Assembly: GCA_040143965.1 (NCBI GenBank)
Contig: JASJQH010000235.1
Coordinates: 1-20,069 of the forward strand
Length of the DNA: 20,069 nt
Reading direction: 5' to 3'
From: Basidiobolus ranarum
Taxonomy: Eukaryota > Basidiobolomycota > Basidiobolomycetes > Basidiobolales
The notes under the pieces are model-generated. The model saw only the letters and a list, made by a program, of their open reading frames with translations. It was not told the origin of the DNA and did not search any database. A program made the position numbers and the translations under genes. Positions 10,689-19,144 of this stretch are shown one piece after another (position 1 is the stretch's first letter; each line of letters starts with the position of its first letter).

Positions 10689-11380
10689 TATCTCTTCGAA
10701 TATATAACGCAATAGTATGCATATGTATCGGGTGAATCCTATTTCATATTGCCCAGTTGTAAAATTTATTATTATTCCCTAAATTTCTCATAGCGGTTGA
10801 TACTAAGCTTAAATAAAGTCACTTCATATTTACACGCTAGCACCAGACTTTGAAAAGGAAGGTTAAATCACAACAAGATATACACCTGGACTGTCACCCG
10901 AGTGTTTTGTATCTTCACTCACTTCCCAAAACTGAGGCTGTATGAGTTAGAGGTATAGCTGTGAACATTCGAGAATTGGAACTGTTACCAACACTGACAG
11001 CGCAAATAAAGACACTGTTACAATGATTAGCAGTATACATTGACTTTCAATATGCTTTGAGAAGATTCTAATATTAAACTCAAAAGTATTGTTGCTATGG
11101 ACAAGCAACTGACATGCCGACTTCTTGGAGCTAGCATCCTCCAATGTACTCGGATATCTCTACCATTGTCCCTAGGAGAAATTCATCCTCAATGCATTTA
11201 TATTATATTCCAGAATCATCAAGTTTATTTGACAAAATTGAGGAGTAAATATGAAGAGATATATCCGATGCATTCTCATCTTCACAATAAAGAACTTCAC
11301 AGTCTTAAATAAGCGTGGAGCTCACTTTGAGATTGCTTCAAATCATTACCATTTGACAATTCAATCATCAATCTCAATAG
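10689..11380. other. Spacer between SKP1 and the first paralog
   Basis: About 690 bases on the SKP1 3' side and upstream of the next plus-strand gene. Open stretches of 65-75 codons occur on both strands (10947-11144, 11097-11312, 11251-11475), but none has a motif or a splice partner, and the last runs into the downstream gene in another frame. It should hold the SKP1 3' UTR and the promoter of the gene at 11381. Confidence 0.45.
10812..10817 (+). terminator. Likely polyadenylation signal of SKP1
   Basis: A canonical AATAAA lies 124 bases after the SKP1 stop codon on the same strand, in an AT-rich 3' region. This is a reasonable distance for a 3' end; no transcript evidence is available. 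Confidence 0.45.
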
Positions 11381-12093
11381 ATGGCTCGACTACGGTTCTG
11401 GGAGCGAAAAAAGACAACCGAGGAGGTGGAGATGAAGCTGACTACACAATTAACCCATCTTCTGATGGGAACTGAACAGCCATCAAAACCACCAAGTCCT
11501 CGTCGGGTGCGTAAACTAACTCGTCGCCTGTACGATACAGACACTTTCAAAAAGGTGCTGGAGAACCTGAAAAAACTTTCATCACCCGTTTTGCACGACC
11601 ATGGTCCAACAGTTGTAGAACATAACTTGGATGATGACCCTGAAAGGATGATGAAAGTGACGCTGTACTGGTGGGGATATGAGATACTGTTACCCACTCA
11701 ATTTATCAAATGTCTAGAGAAAGAATGGAACAGAAGTTTCATTGTCTTTTCAGCACTGGTTGCGATGGCCACCGTAGTTCCTCACCTTCAACCACTGGTT
11801 GGAATCATCTCCGCTTATGTCAATCTATCCTTTGCCTTTATTTATCGCGAAGATCATGGCCATGGTGTCATACTAAGTGCAACATGGTAAGTCTTGTGTA
11901 GTGTTAATGCATGATTCCAGTATCTCTTTCTAATCCCGATCCACATAGGGCTTTGCCATTGTTGATGGTGCCCGTCGGCTTACTTAACGATGGATCGGAC
12001 ATTATGGAGTTAGAGAGACACGATTCAGTGATAGAGATGACAGAAATAGATCGACTTGCTGATTCACTTATCATCAGCAAATCTACCTCATAA
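11381..12093 (+). CDS. Uncharacterised small membrane protein, paralog A of a tail-to-tail pair
   Basis: Two exons, 11381-11886 and 11949-12093, with a 62-nt intron. The junction splits a Trp codon and gives 216 residues. Residues 1-90 are hydrophilic and basic (PSPRRVRKLTRRL near 39-50), then KVTLYWWGYEILLP (92-105). A hydrophobic stretch of one or two segments (about 119-154) is followed by YREDHGHGVILSATW (155-169). The second exon continues ALPLLMVPVGLL and ends in an acidic tail. The gene at 12352 encodes a paralog that aligns without gaps over exon 1. The WWG-E and D-G-GV-L-ATW-LP-VP pattern resembles small uncharacterised proteins I recall from other fungi, but I know no function. It is probably membrane-associated through the hydrophobic segments (inference). 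An AATAAA follows at 12191. Confidence 0.8.
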
Positions 12094-12190
12094 TGAGTTC
12101 GTACCAACTGGATTTGGTTGTCCTTTAATTGTACACAGTTTTTAAAGTGAAGATAAATCCAATTTTGATGGTTTATTTACGTATTCGAGA

Positions 12191-12196
12191 AATAAA
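12191..12196 (+). terminator. Likely polyadenylation signal of paralog A
   Basis: An AATAAA lies 98 bases after the stop codon of the plus-strand paralog. It sits in the 258-base convergent gap between the two paralogs. Confidence 0.4.
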
Positions 12197-12351
12197 AAGT
12201 TGATTACAGGTTCAAGTATATTGGATTAAATTGGATTACAGTAAAAAGTAGGGCAACTGGGGCAGATTAATGTGATGGCCATTCTAGAGATATCATTGGA
12301 GTGTGCTGAGCCCCCAAGTAGGTAGGATTTCATATTAGTAAATGTACAAAG

Positions 12352-13041
12352 TCAAGATGCTATGACCAGAGTATCTGCGGCTTTATTTGCACCTTCATCT
12401 CGCTGTTCAATTTGGTTTGAATTTGCGGGAGGCTTAGAGACGCCAATGGGGACAAGTAGGAATGGCAATGCCCTGTAAACGTAATCTATGTATTAGAACA
12501 ATCCTACTGGTCAAATAAAAGTAAGCTTTTCTTACCATGTGGCCGTCAGTATTACTCCAAAGCCATGATCTTCCCGCTGAATCAGGGCGAATTGAAGACC
12601 CACAAAAGCAGAGATGACCCGGACAAAAGGCTGAATGGGAGGTAGCAGCATAGCAACGGTCGATAGGATTCCAAAGAACAGCACAGCTCTATTAGCCTCT
12701 TTGCTTAAGCAATCCATCAACTCCGGCCTCAACTCTACTTCGAATCCCCACCAATACATTGTGACCTGGATAAGAAGGTCATTGTCACGTACAGGCTTGC
12801 CTTCAAACTGCTTTTCGTGCTCGTGAGTTAAAGGGGTAACTAAATCTTTTAACTTTGCAATAACTCGTACAAATACATCCTTATTGGATAAAGCATTAAG
12901 GGACTTTCGTTGTGTTTTAGTTGGCACACCTTGTGTTATCACGGAGTGAACATCCCGAGTGATGGTGCAGACCTTCTCTTCCTTTAATTTTATCGAAGTG
13001 GTTTGACGACGTTTCCGAAGCCATCGAAAGGGATTGAACAT
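12352..13041 (-). CDS. Uncharacterised small membrane protein, paralog B of the pair
   Basis: Two exons in transcript order, 13041-12536 and 12472-12352, with a 63-nt intron that splits the same Trp codon as in paralog A, giving 208 residues. The N-terminus is basic (FRWLRKRRQTTSIKLK). The conserved core is QVTMYWWGFEVELRP (92-106), then hydrophobic segments at about 119-154 and QREDHGFGVILTATW (155-169). Exon 2 continues ALPFLLVPIGV. Exon 1 is exactly 506 nt in both genes, so the proteins align gaplessly over 168 codons. Similarity is strong after residue 92 and weak before it, and the C-terminal tails share little beyond their ends. The pair therefore looks like an old inverted duplication under different constraint at the two ends. 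Function unknown; probably the same membrane-linked role as paralog A. Confidence 0.8.
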
Positions 13042-13830
13042 GAGAATGAAGAGAGGTAATGAAGGATCAGAAATTCAGTGAATTGCCATCACAACGGAGT
13101 CAATAAGTTTTATTTAATTAGTACATCTCAGCCAGCAAATCAGAGTTATTTGACGAGGTCGATGTGACTTGATAAAAGCTGTAATTTAATTTATCATAAC
13201 AAATTAAACCATTGCTGATACAGAGTGGTAGACTTACAACTCAGTTTCACAATGAACTTGGAGAGCTCCATTTAAATCTTCGTGTTCCCCCCGATTCTTC
13301 TGTGACTAATTGGATTGGGACAGAGATGCACTCTTCTTGGCCTGAATAGATTGTCTTAATGAAAGCCAGTGACACCTCCAAGCCTACACCTATCAACCAC
13401 TAGATATTGGTGAATACGGCACAGGTTCAGTTCCATCAGACTAGCTCCTCCCAAGTGATCCTGATCGGAATGTATCCAGAATGACTCAACACATGATGTG
13501 CATAAGGTAACAATAGTTTTGATCTTGCTGTACATGAATTCATGGTTGTTTGTCTAGTATTGTCCGCAGTATTGCAAGCAATCATAAGGATTGATAGATT
13601 TTAATGAGCTTCACATGAATCAAAGTGGTTCTTACTATTCCCTGGATTCTCTCCAAGAGCAACATTAAGAGAGCGTTGGTGTCGAACCAAGGATCTTGGT
13701 AACCTGAGTGAATACAAGACAATCCTGTTGGAGATTCATAGAATACCACTAGGTTGAATACAATCATATACTGTTTATTTCTAAATACAGTTCACAAATG
13801 GCCTACAAGTGTGAAATAATAGAGTTCATG
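13042..13830. other. Spacer between paralog B and the WD-repeat gene
   Basis: About 790 bases upstream of paralog B and downstream of the WD-repeat gene, both read on the minus strand. One open stretch of 61 codons starts with ATG at 13767 on the minus strand and includes YQDPWFDTNALLMLLLERIQ. It lies in what should be the 3' UTR of the WD gene and has no recognisable homolog, so I do not call it a gene. Confidence 0.4.
13774..13779 (-). terminator. Likely polyadenylation signal of the WD-repeat gene
   Basis: AATAAA on the minus strand, 52 bases beyond the stop codon of the WD-repeat gene. Confidence 0.45.
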
Positions 13831-15977
13831 CTATATGCAAAGCTGCGCTAAGGAATCCGCTATATCCGTTGTAAATTCCATGATGCAACTATTAAACCTG
13901 TGAAAATTATCATTAATAAACCTAAATTGGGCCAGGTCGAATACTAGTAGCTATGGATGGAACTTACCCAAAAACATCATCAACAACTCCAACATATAGA
14001 GAGTCTGACTGGTTCTCTGGGAAGCTAACACCCGCTATCTCCCCAAAAAAGTCTATTACTTGAGAGCGATCTAATGAATGTGCATCCAGGATGTGAATAA
14101 AATCTGCTGGTTCTAAAATATAATGGAACTAAGTATTCTTTCAACTACACTTCTAATAAAGCTGTAATCTGAATACCCGCTATCACCAAGAATCGGCCAT
14201 CTGGTGAAAATCGTAAAGACCTGACTGCCGCCATTTGAGTCTCGAAGACTGCAAAAGATTTTGAAAAGTATCTGGAATCGTACAATCTAGTTGCTTTTGT
14301 TAGGGTAATGAAAGCCAATCATTCAAAATCCATGATTCTGTACCTTGTTGTCATGTCTAAAAAGATGTGGAAGCCAATATTAAAATCCACTTTTGGTAGG
14401 ATTACTTGTATATCTAAAACTGAACTAACCTTGATTTCCGGTAGCCAAAATCCGACTATCAGGACTCCAGCAGGTAGCAAAAGAATAGTCGATATGACCT
14501 GGCAGTGTGTGAATAACTTGTAGACGTATCGTTCATCAATATATCAATCAGTATGGGGTATTGGTACAAGGCAAACTTTACCTTCCCCAGTTTCAGCATT
14601 CAAGACTGAACAGTCCGTATGATCCCCAACTACAGAAATCAATCTCCCATCAGGACTCACGGAAGCACACTAAGTAAAATCATTATAAGGATGAGACAGG
14701 CTAATTTAAAGAGATAATTCAGCTTGGGAGCAGTACATTAACCGGCCATTCGAATTCAAAGGTATTTGTTATCTGAAAGGTCTCCAGATCCATCGTGCGA
14801 ATGCATCGATCATTGCTAGATATAATGGCCTGTAGAGCTATACATATTGTGGTTAAATATAGACAGATGGATGCGTTTCTCACTTCAATTGAAAATCAAC
14901 TAACCACCACTACGTGACTGGGATATGTCCAAATGGTTGATAATTCCATTTGGGTTTTGGGCTACTATACCGGAATGAAAACTGCCGCTGCCACTAGTAT
15001 TTTTGCAAAGAATCTCTCCATCGAACCCTGTAACGGATATCAATAAAGCTGACTCTATTCAGCCATGAAGTTAAAAATACTCATTTACCTCCTACGAGGA
15101 TAAGATCTTCTTTGCAAATTAAGCTACTTGCTCGAAAATGGGTCTGGCATGAGTGCTCTTTAAAGTTGAGAACAGTTTGCGAAGTCCTGCAAATTGGAGA
15201 CCAGTGTTCAATCCCGGAATGTGCTGTGGTTTCCATTGTAGAAAATATTAGCGTCATAATGATAAAAAGAATGATTGTTCCGAAGCATTACATGTATAAT
15301 AGATATCATTTTTACTGGTTGCCCATAGTAAATTTCTTAACTGTAAATGGGTAATGGAGCAAGTATCTCTTAGAGAGGCATAATTAAATTGAAAGAAATT
15401 TCCATCGGTTCGCATAGGTGATAATTCCTGTTGATTTTTAAGCATTAGTGATTATTAGTGAATTCAACTATGATAGGAGCGAATACCTTCAAAATGGTTT
15501 CCCGCGTGGTAGAAAGACTACGATAATTAAAATATTCTTCAAGTCTAATTGATACTCTTAAGTTTTGTTTTAAAGATAAGGAATGGTTATAGGGATATAT
15601 TCAAACCTTTGGGAACGGAGTTTTTCCCGGTTAGCCTGGAAAAAATCCCACGATATTCCTTGCTAATAACAGTCATTGTTGAGTCTAAATGTGGTTGAAA
15701 GTGTACATTGTCTACTTACCATATCAATCCCATCGTTATGGTCGTCGGCAGTTACCTCCATCTACAGAAATGAATATTAATCCAGGATCAAGTTCTGAAA
15801 GATTTACCACCGACTAACCTTCGAGAAAACATGATCTGGAGGAGTTCGACCCTCTAAAAGAGAAAAGAGATAAATATTTGAATGAATAAACATCAAGCAA
15901 GGTAATGAACCTTTCAGATAATGTTCGTTCATAAGCTCAAGCACGGTTGAGGTTTGGTAGAAATGCGCAAGGTTCAT
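13831..15977 (-). CDS. WD-repeat protein of the SPAC2A9.03 / plant At1g36070-like family, 15 exons
   Basis: Exons in transcript order: 15977-15911, 15853-15819, 15761-15720, 15662-15607, 15544-15487, 15427-15292, 15223-15089, 15027-14905, 14837-14737, 14669-14582, 14516-14430, 14356-14344, 14286-14177, 14112-13968 and 13897-13831. Together they give 1263 nt and 420 residues. Landmarks in order are the N-terminal signature QGISWDFFQANREKLRSQR (from residue 49) and RLEEYFNYRSLS, then ITHLQLRNLLWATSKNDIYY and SGIEHWSP. Blades follow: EDLILVGGFDGEIL, IISSNDRCIRTMDLETF, SVSPDGRLISVVGDHTDC, GHIDYSFATCWSPDSRILAT, GNQDMTTRLYDSRYFSKSFA, RSLRFSPDGRFLVIAEPADF and IDFFGEIAGVSF. This order matches the family from plants and fission yeast; its molecular role is poorly known. 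The ATG is the first after an in-frame stop. Some donors are weak (GTTCAT, GTTTGA), and the acceptor of exon 9 was chosen by phase, so a few residues there are uncertain. Confidence 0.88.
14344..14356 (-). other. 13-nt microexon of the WD-repeat gene
   Basis: A 13-base exon ACATGACAACAAG lies between TTTTTAG and GTACAG. It supplies Asp-Met-Thr-Thr and two bases of an Arg codon (residues 310-314). It bridges ATGNQ at the end of exon 11 and LYDSR in exon 13 in exact phase, restoring the conserved GNQD-x-x-x-RLYD blade motif. Confidence 0.8.
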
Positions 15978-16254
15978 GTGTAAAGGCTTTCGAGGTGATA
16001 TTGGCTTGAATATAGATTGACAAATTTGAACGCTTTATTTGACTGCTAATGGTAGAATTGACAAATGGTCGTGTATATCGACCAATTTATGGAGCAACTA
16101 CTGACAACTAGCAGTTGGCCATAATCGAAGTGAGGGAAATATTCCAGATGATCTAGAAACAACGTCAGATTTGACTACTAAACTTCATTACATTAATTAG
16201 TCCTCACAGCTTGACACATAAGATGGAACGTTCAATACAATTTAGGTTTCATCC

Positions 16255-16386
16255 ATGCCAAGCGTATCATCCAATGGACTGTCACAGAATGAGATAGTGG
16301 CCACTTTTGTAACCTGCGCCGCATTTCTATTCATTATTTATTCATATCTCATACGTTCTGAAACAATTGCTTCAAGCAAAAAATAA
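16255..16386 (+). CDS. Possible 43-residue tail-anchored micro-protein
   Basis: A short frame begins MPSVSSNGLSQNEIV at 16255 and stops with TAA at 16384-16386. It has a polar N-terminus of about 14 residues, one hydrophobic segment IVATFVTCAAFLFIIYSYLI and a short charged tail (RSETIASSKK). This layout is typical of small single-pass proteins of the ER or mitochondrial membrane. It lies 277 bases from, and divergent to, the WD-repeat gene start. AATAAA overlaps the stop codon, and acceptor-like sequence (ATTTAG) lies just upstream, so a 5' exon is possible. I recognise no family, and an ORF this short can occur by chance. Confidence 0.4.
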   Translation: MPSVSSNGLSQNEIVATFVTCAAFLFIIYSYLIRSETIASSKK

Positions 16387-16879
16387 AGATTTTCAAGATA
16401 TGGCATTGGATTTACCCGTCGCCGGTGACTCCGTTTTGCTAGATTCAGAGTGATGACTCACCTATTGTAGTTTGGCGAATTGGTGGTAGTATCTTACAGC
16501 CTCGAAAGTACGCGTAGAGGATCCCTGGTGGTGGCGAACTCTAGGTCCAATGTCTCAATATTTGGCAGTTCTGGATATCAGAGAAACCCAAGCAACAGCG
16601 ATCTAGCTCAGTGTAGTGTCGGAACTGCTCGCTGCCAATCCTGACTTGGGAGATTCGTTTAGCAGCATCCACTGAAAATCTGTTGGTATCTTAAAAGCTC
16701 CAAGCGCCCGGTATTTGCCAAAAATGCTCAGTTCGGCACCAGCCTCGACAATGAGGATGATTCAACGCTGAACAGATTAATTCTAAAATAGACCATTATT
16801 TAATAATATGAAGATTACCGGAATACTATATTCCCAAACAATCTACATCTGGTGCAATCAGATTGTGGTACTTGGACTG

Positions 16880-17290
16880 CTAAATGTGAGAGTTGCGAGT
16901 TGCGCCTCCTCACTGCTGTACCTTTAGCACCCACAAAAGAAACCGTTCTGTCAAAACTTTATAACATTGACTCACCAATGTGAGCAGCATGTGGTATATG
17001 GTCGTGTATGACACAAGAGTAACGCTTGCTTACGAATCGCTCACATGATGAGCACCTTTGCTGAGGCTTAGATTAATCTCGATTTTTGTATTGCATTGGT
17101 TACGACCGATCTGGCCTTGGTGCTCCAGTGAAATCATCCATTGATTATCAATCTCCCAAACTCTGGCATTTCACTGTTAGAGTTGAAGAGCTTACGATGC
17201 CAAATTTAATAACTAGCTGTATGACCAACACGACTTGACTACTACAAGTTCACCTTGACGCTGGATTGGATTTCTTCTAGAGCAATGCCA
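16880..17290 (-). pseudogene. Probable decayed WD40-repeat gene remnant
   Basis: On the minus strand a phrase typical of a WD40 blade end and the following strand is readable: ARVWEIDNQWMISLEHQGQI (about 17105-17165). Further on, the text AHIGESML and SFDRTVSFVGAKG resembles another blade. The frames are interrupted by stops and shifts, no splice sites rescue them, and no start or end is visible. A plus-strand phrase SGAIRLWYLDC at about 16848-16880 is also WD-like but on the other strand, so it may be chance. This looks like a remnant of a host WD40-repeat gene, possibly of the repeat-rich NACHT/WD type that fungi often duplicate and lose (inference). It is not continuous with the intact WD-repeat gene to its left. 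The rest of 16387-17376 contains no gene I can support. Confidence 0.3.
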
Positions 17291-17324
17291 GCTGGATTCC
17301 AACAGAACGAAATTAGATGTGAAG

Positions 17325-17330
17325 TTTATT
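17325..17330 (-). terminator. Likely polyadenylation signal of TIM23
   Basis: AATAAA on the minus strand, 47 bases beyond the TIM23 stop codon. Confidence 0.45.
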
Positions 17331-17376
17331 TAAATGCAAATGTGTATACAGATTCATGGTAAAAAGAAAATCAATA

Positions 17377-18224
17377 TTAAGCGTATTGAGGATCACTTTT
17401 GAAAAGCCCAGGAATTTTCTCGATAACCTCTTGTCCCAAGTTCCAGGCAGTAGCAAGAGCTGCACACATACCTCCAGATATCCCAGCTGCACGAAGTCCA
17501 GCTAAAAATATTGAATGTTAGCATTATGGTCAAGCACTCTTTTTCAATTTATCATTCAAACCTGTTGATTTAAAGATGGCACCAGAAATAGCGGCGGCAC
17601 CGATACTGTTGAACATATCATGCTTCCCTCTAGCAGCACCGATAGAGCTATTAAAGGTATTGTACATCATGGCTAAAATTGGTAACACTTAGAGGAATTC
17701 TATATAAGGGCGAACAACGAGGCTATCTTACCAATAACTCCAAGTGAATTGCCCACGAAAGGTCCGCGTCGAGTACAGGAATTTAATACTGAATTTACAC
17801 GAAGCTTGAAGCTATTACCGTCTGGCTTCCTGAGACCCTCCATAAGACCCCAGGCACCACCAGCAGTGAGACCTTATAGAGAAAGGCTGATATGAATGAC
17901 TGCTTGGACATTTAGATAATATTCATTTGAAAACATACCGAATAAGTAACTTGTGCCGGTACCATAGCACAAGTCATCACTCCAACCTCTACTAGGTAAA
18001 GCGCCAGCAACGGGTTTTTGGCCAACATTTACGTTGGAGCCGGCCTGGTCGTCAAGAAACAAGTATTCAACACCTCCAAAGGCAGAAATTGGATGCAGCT
18101 TGTTAGAGTTGACATCCATGTTACCAAGGAAATCATTAACGTTTACAGAGTCTTGTTGAAATTCATTGCTGGTATAGGTTTGCTGAGGAAAAGCCTCTCC
18201 GTTATCTTCAGAAGTAAAAGACAT
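17377..18224 (-). CDS. TIM23: Tim23, channel subunit of the mitochondrial TIM23 protein import complex
   Basis: Four exons in transcript order: 18224-17939, 17872-17732, 17672-17562 and 17501-17377, giving 220 residues (yeast Tim23 has 222). The start MSFTSEDNGEAF is chosen because the frame upstream of it reads unlike protein; an upstream in-frame ATG exists at 18308. Residues 1-75 are polar and acidic, fitting the intermembrane-space domain. Then comes the family signature VAGALPSRGWSDDLCYGTGT, followed by GGAWGLMEGLR, SFKLRVNSVLNSCTRRGPFV, a Ser/Gly/Ala-rich segment (GNSLGVIGAMMYNTF) and AAAISGAIFKSTAGLRAAG. These are the four glycine-rich helices of the Tim17/Tim22/Tim23 family. The protein sits in the inner membrane and, with Tim17, imports presequence proteins. 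All three introns are phase 1 and 59-66 nt. The C-terminus is NLGQEVIEKIPGLF plus a short tail. The gene looks intact. Confidence 0.95.
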
Positions 18225-19012
18225 GATATGTGTGTGGGTAGTACGTACAAGTAATAATATATATTGTGGAGGGGGGTGGACCAGCAATATATGAACCAAA
18301 TTGTGCAAAAAGAATCAACAGTTGCTCAGATTAATCATGAAAAATTTTCGCTCGGCAGAATAAGGGTTCTTGATTGGGCTTATCCAAGCGAAATCCTCAT
18401 AGTCGGCGTGGATAATCTACACAATAAAAAAATCCCTCGATAGATCCTACTGGATAGCAATCGGAGTAATTGTGATGTAATTGGTCTTTAAGCTTCTATT
18501 TGGTCAAGTGGGTGGTGAGTGACTGGTCAATTTATCTTGCGGTAACCTTAAGTCAGCAGCGATTCTCAGTATGTATTAACTCTGATATTCATTTATTTCA
18601 AAGCAAGTACGATCCTGTTTCGCGGCCAATATAGCAGAGCACTTGATGACTATTGGATGATCAAGATTCATCCCCTCGCTTCATTAGTTGACATAGTAGG
18701 CCAATATGTGATCCTGTTCTACTGAAAACTAGAACAATCGCAGTTTTGGCTTTATGCTTCCTTCTGAATCAGGGGCAAATGAGAGAGTGATTGAGTCGAC
18801 GTAATCGAGGCAGCTATTCTGCAGCCTTCTCATAGTCTACGTACGCAGACACAATAGTAGCCTTGATCACAGTCACATTTTGTAGCCTTCGAATGCCACG
18901 GAATACCTTATTTTAGCTGAACAATCAGTTTGACCACAAACCAGAACAAAGTCACTGAAACGAGCTTCCGAAGATTATGTATGCTTGGGTGTTTGGGGCT
19001 CGGGATTTTAAG

Positions 19013-19034
19013 ATTTATAAATATATTTATAAAT
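19013..19034. repeat. 22-bp perfect AT-only palindrome
   Basis: ATTTATAAATA followed by its exact reverse complement. It is composed only of A and T and could form a cruciform or act as a binding site, but in AT-rich spacer DNA a palindrome of this length may be fortuitous. Confidence 0.75.
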
Positions 19035-19124
19035 ACGATAACTATATCTGCTGATTAGATAATCAATCCAACATGGTTATCCCCGCTTTTCTATTTGATT
19101 TGGAATGGAATAGGCTAAACAATT

Positions 19125-19144
19125 CTAACCCTAATCCTAGCCCT
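19125..19144. repeat. Degenerate telomere-like run
   Basis: CTAACCCTAATCCTAGCCCT: one exact CCCTAA unit followed by diverged copies in the same register. It is the second telomere-like run in the window, on the same strand as the one at 9462. Confidence 0.5.

Noticed and set aside
13640-13720. Possible tRNA T-arm (GGTTCGA on the minus strand)
   Set aside because: Only a short T-loop-like hairpin is present; no D-arm, anticodon arm or 7-bp acceptor stem could be built around it.
13582-13767. 61-codon minus-strand frame with YQDPWFDTNALLMLLLERIQ
   Set aside because: It lies beyond the polyadenylation signal of the WD-repeat gene and has no recognisable homolog; treated as chance.
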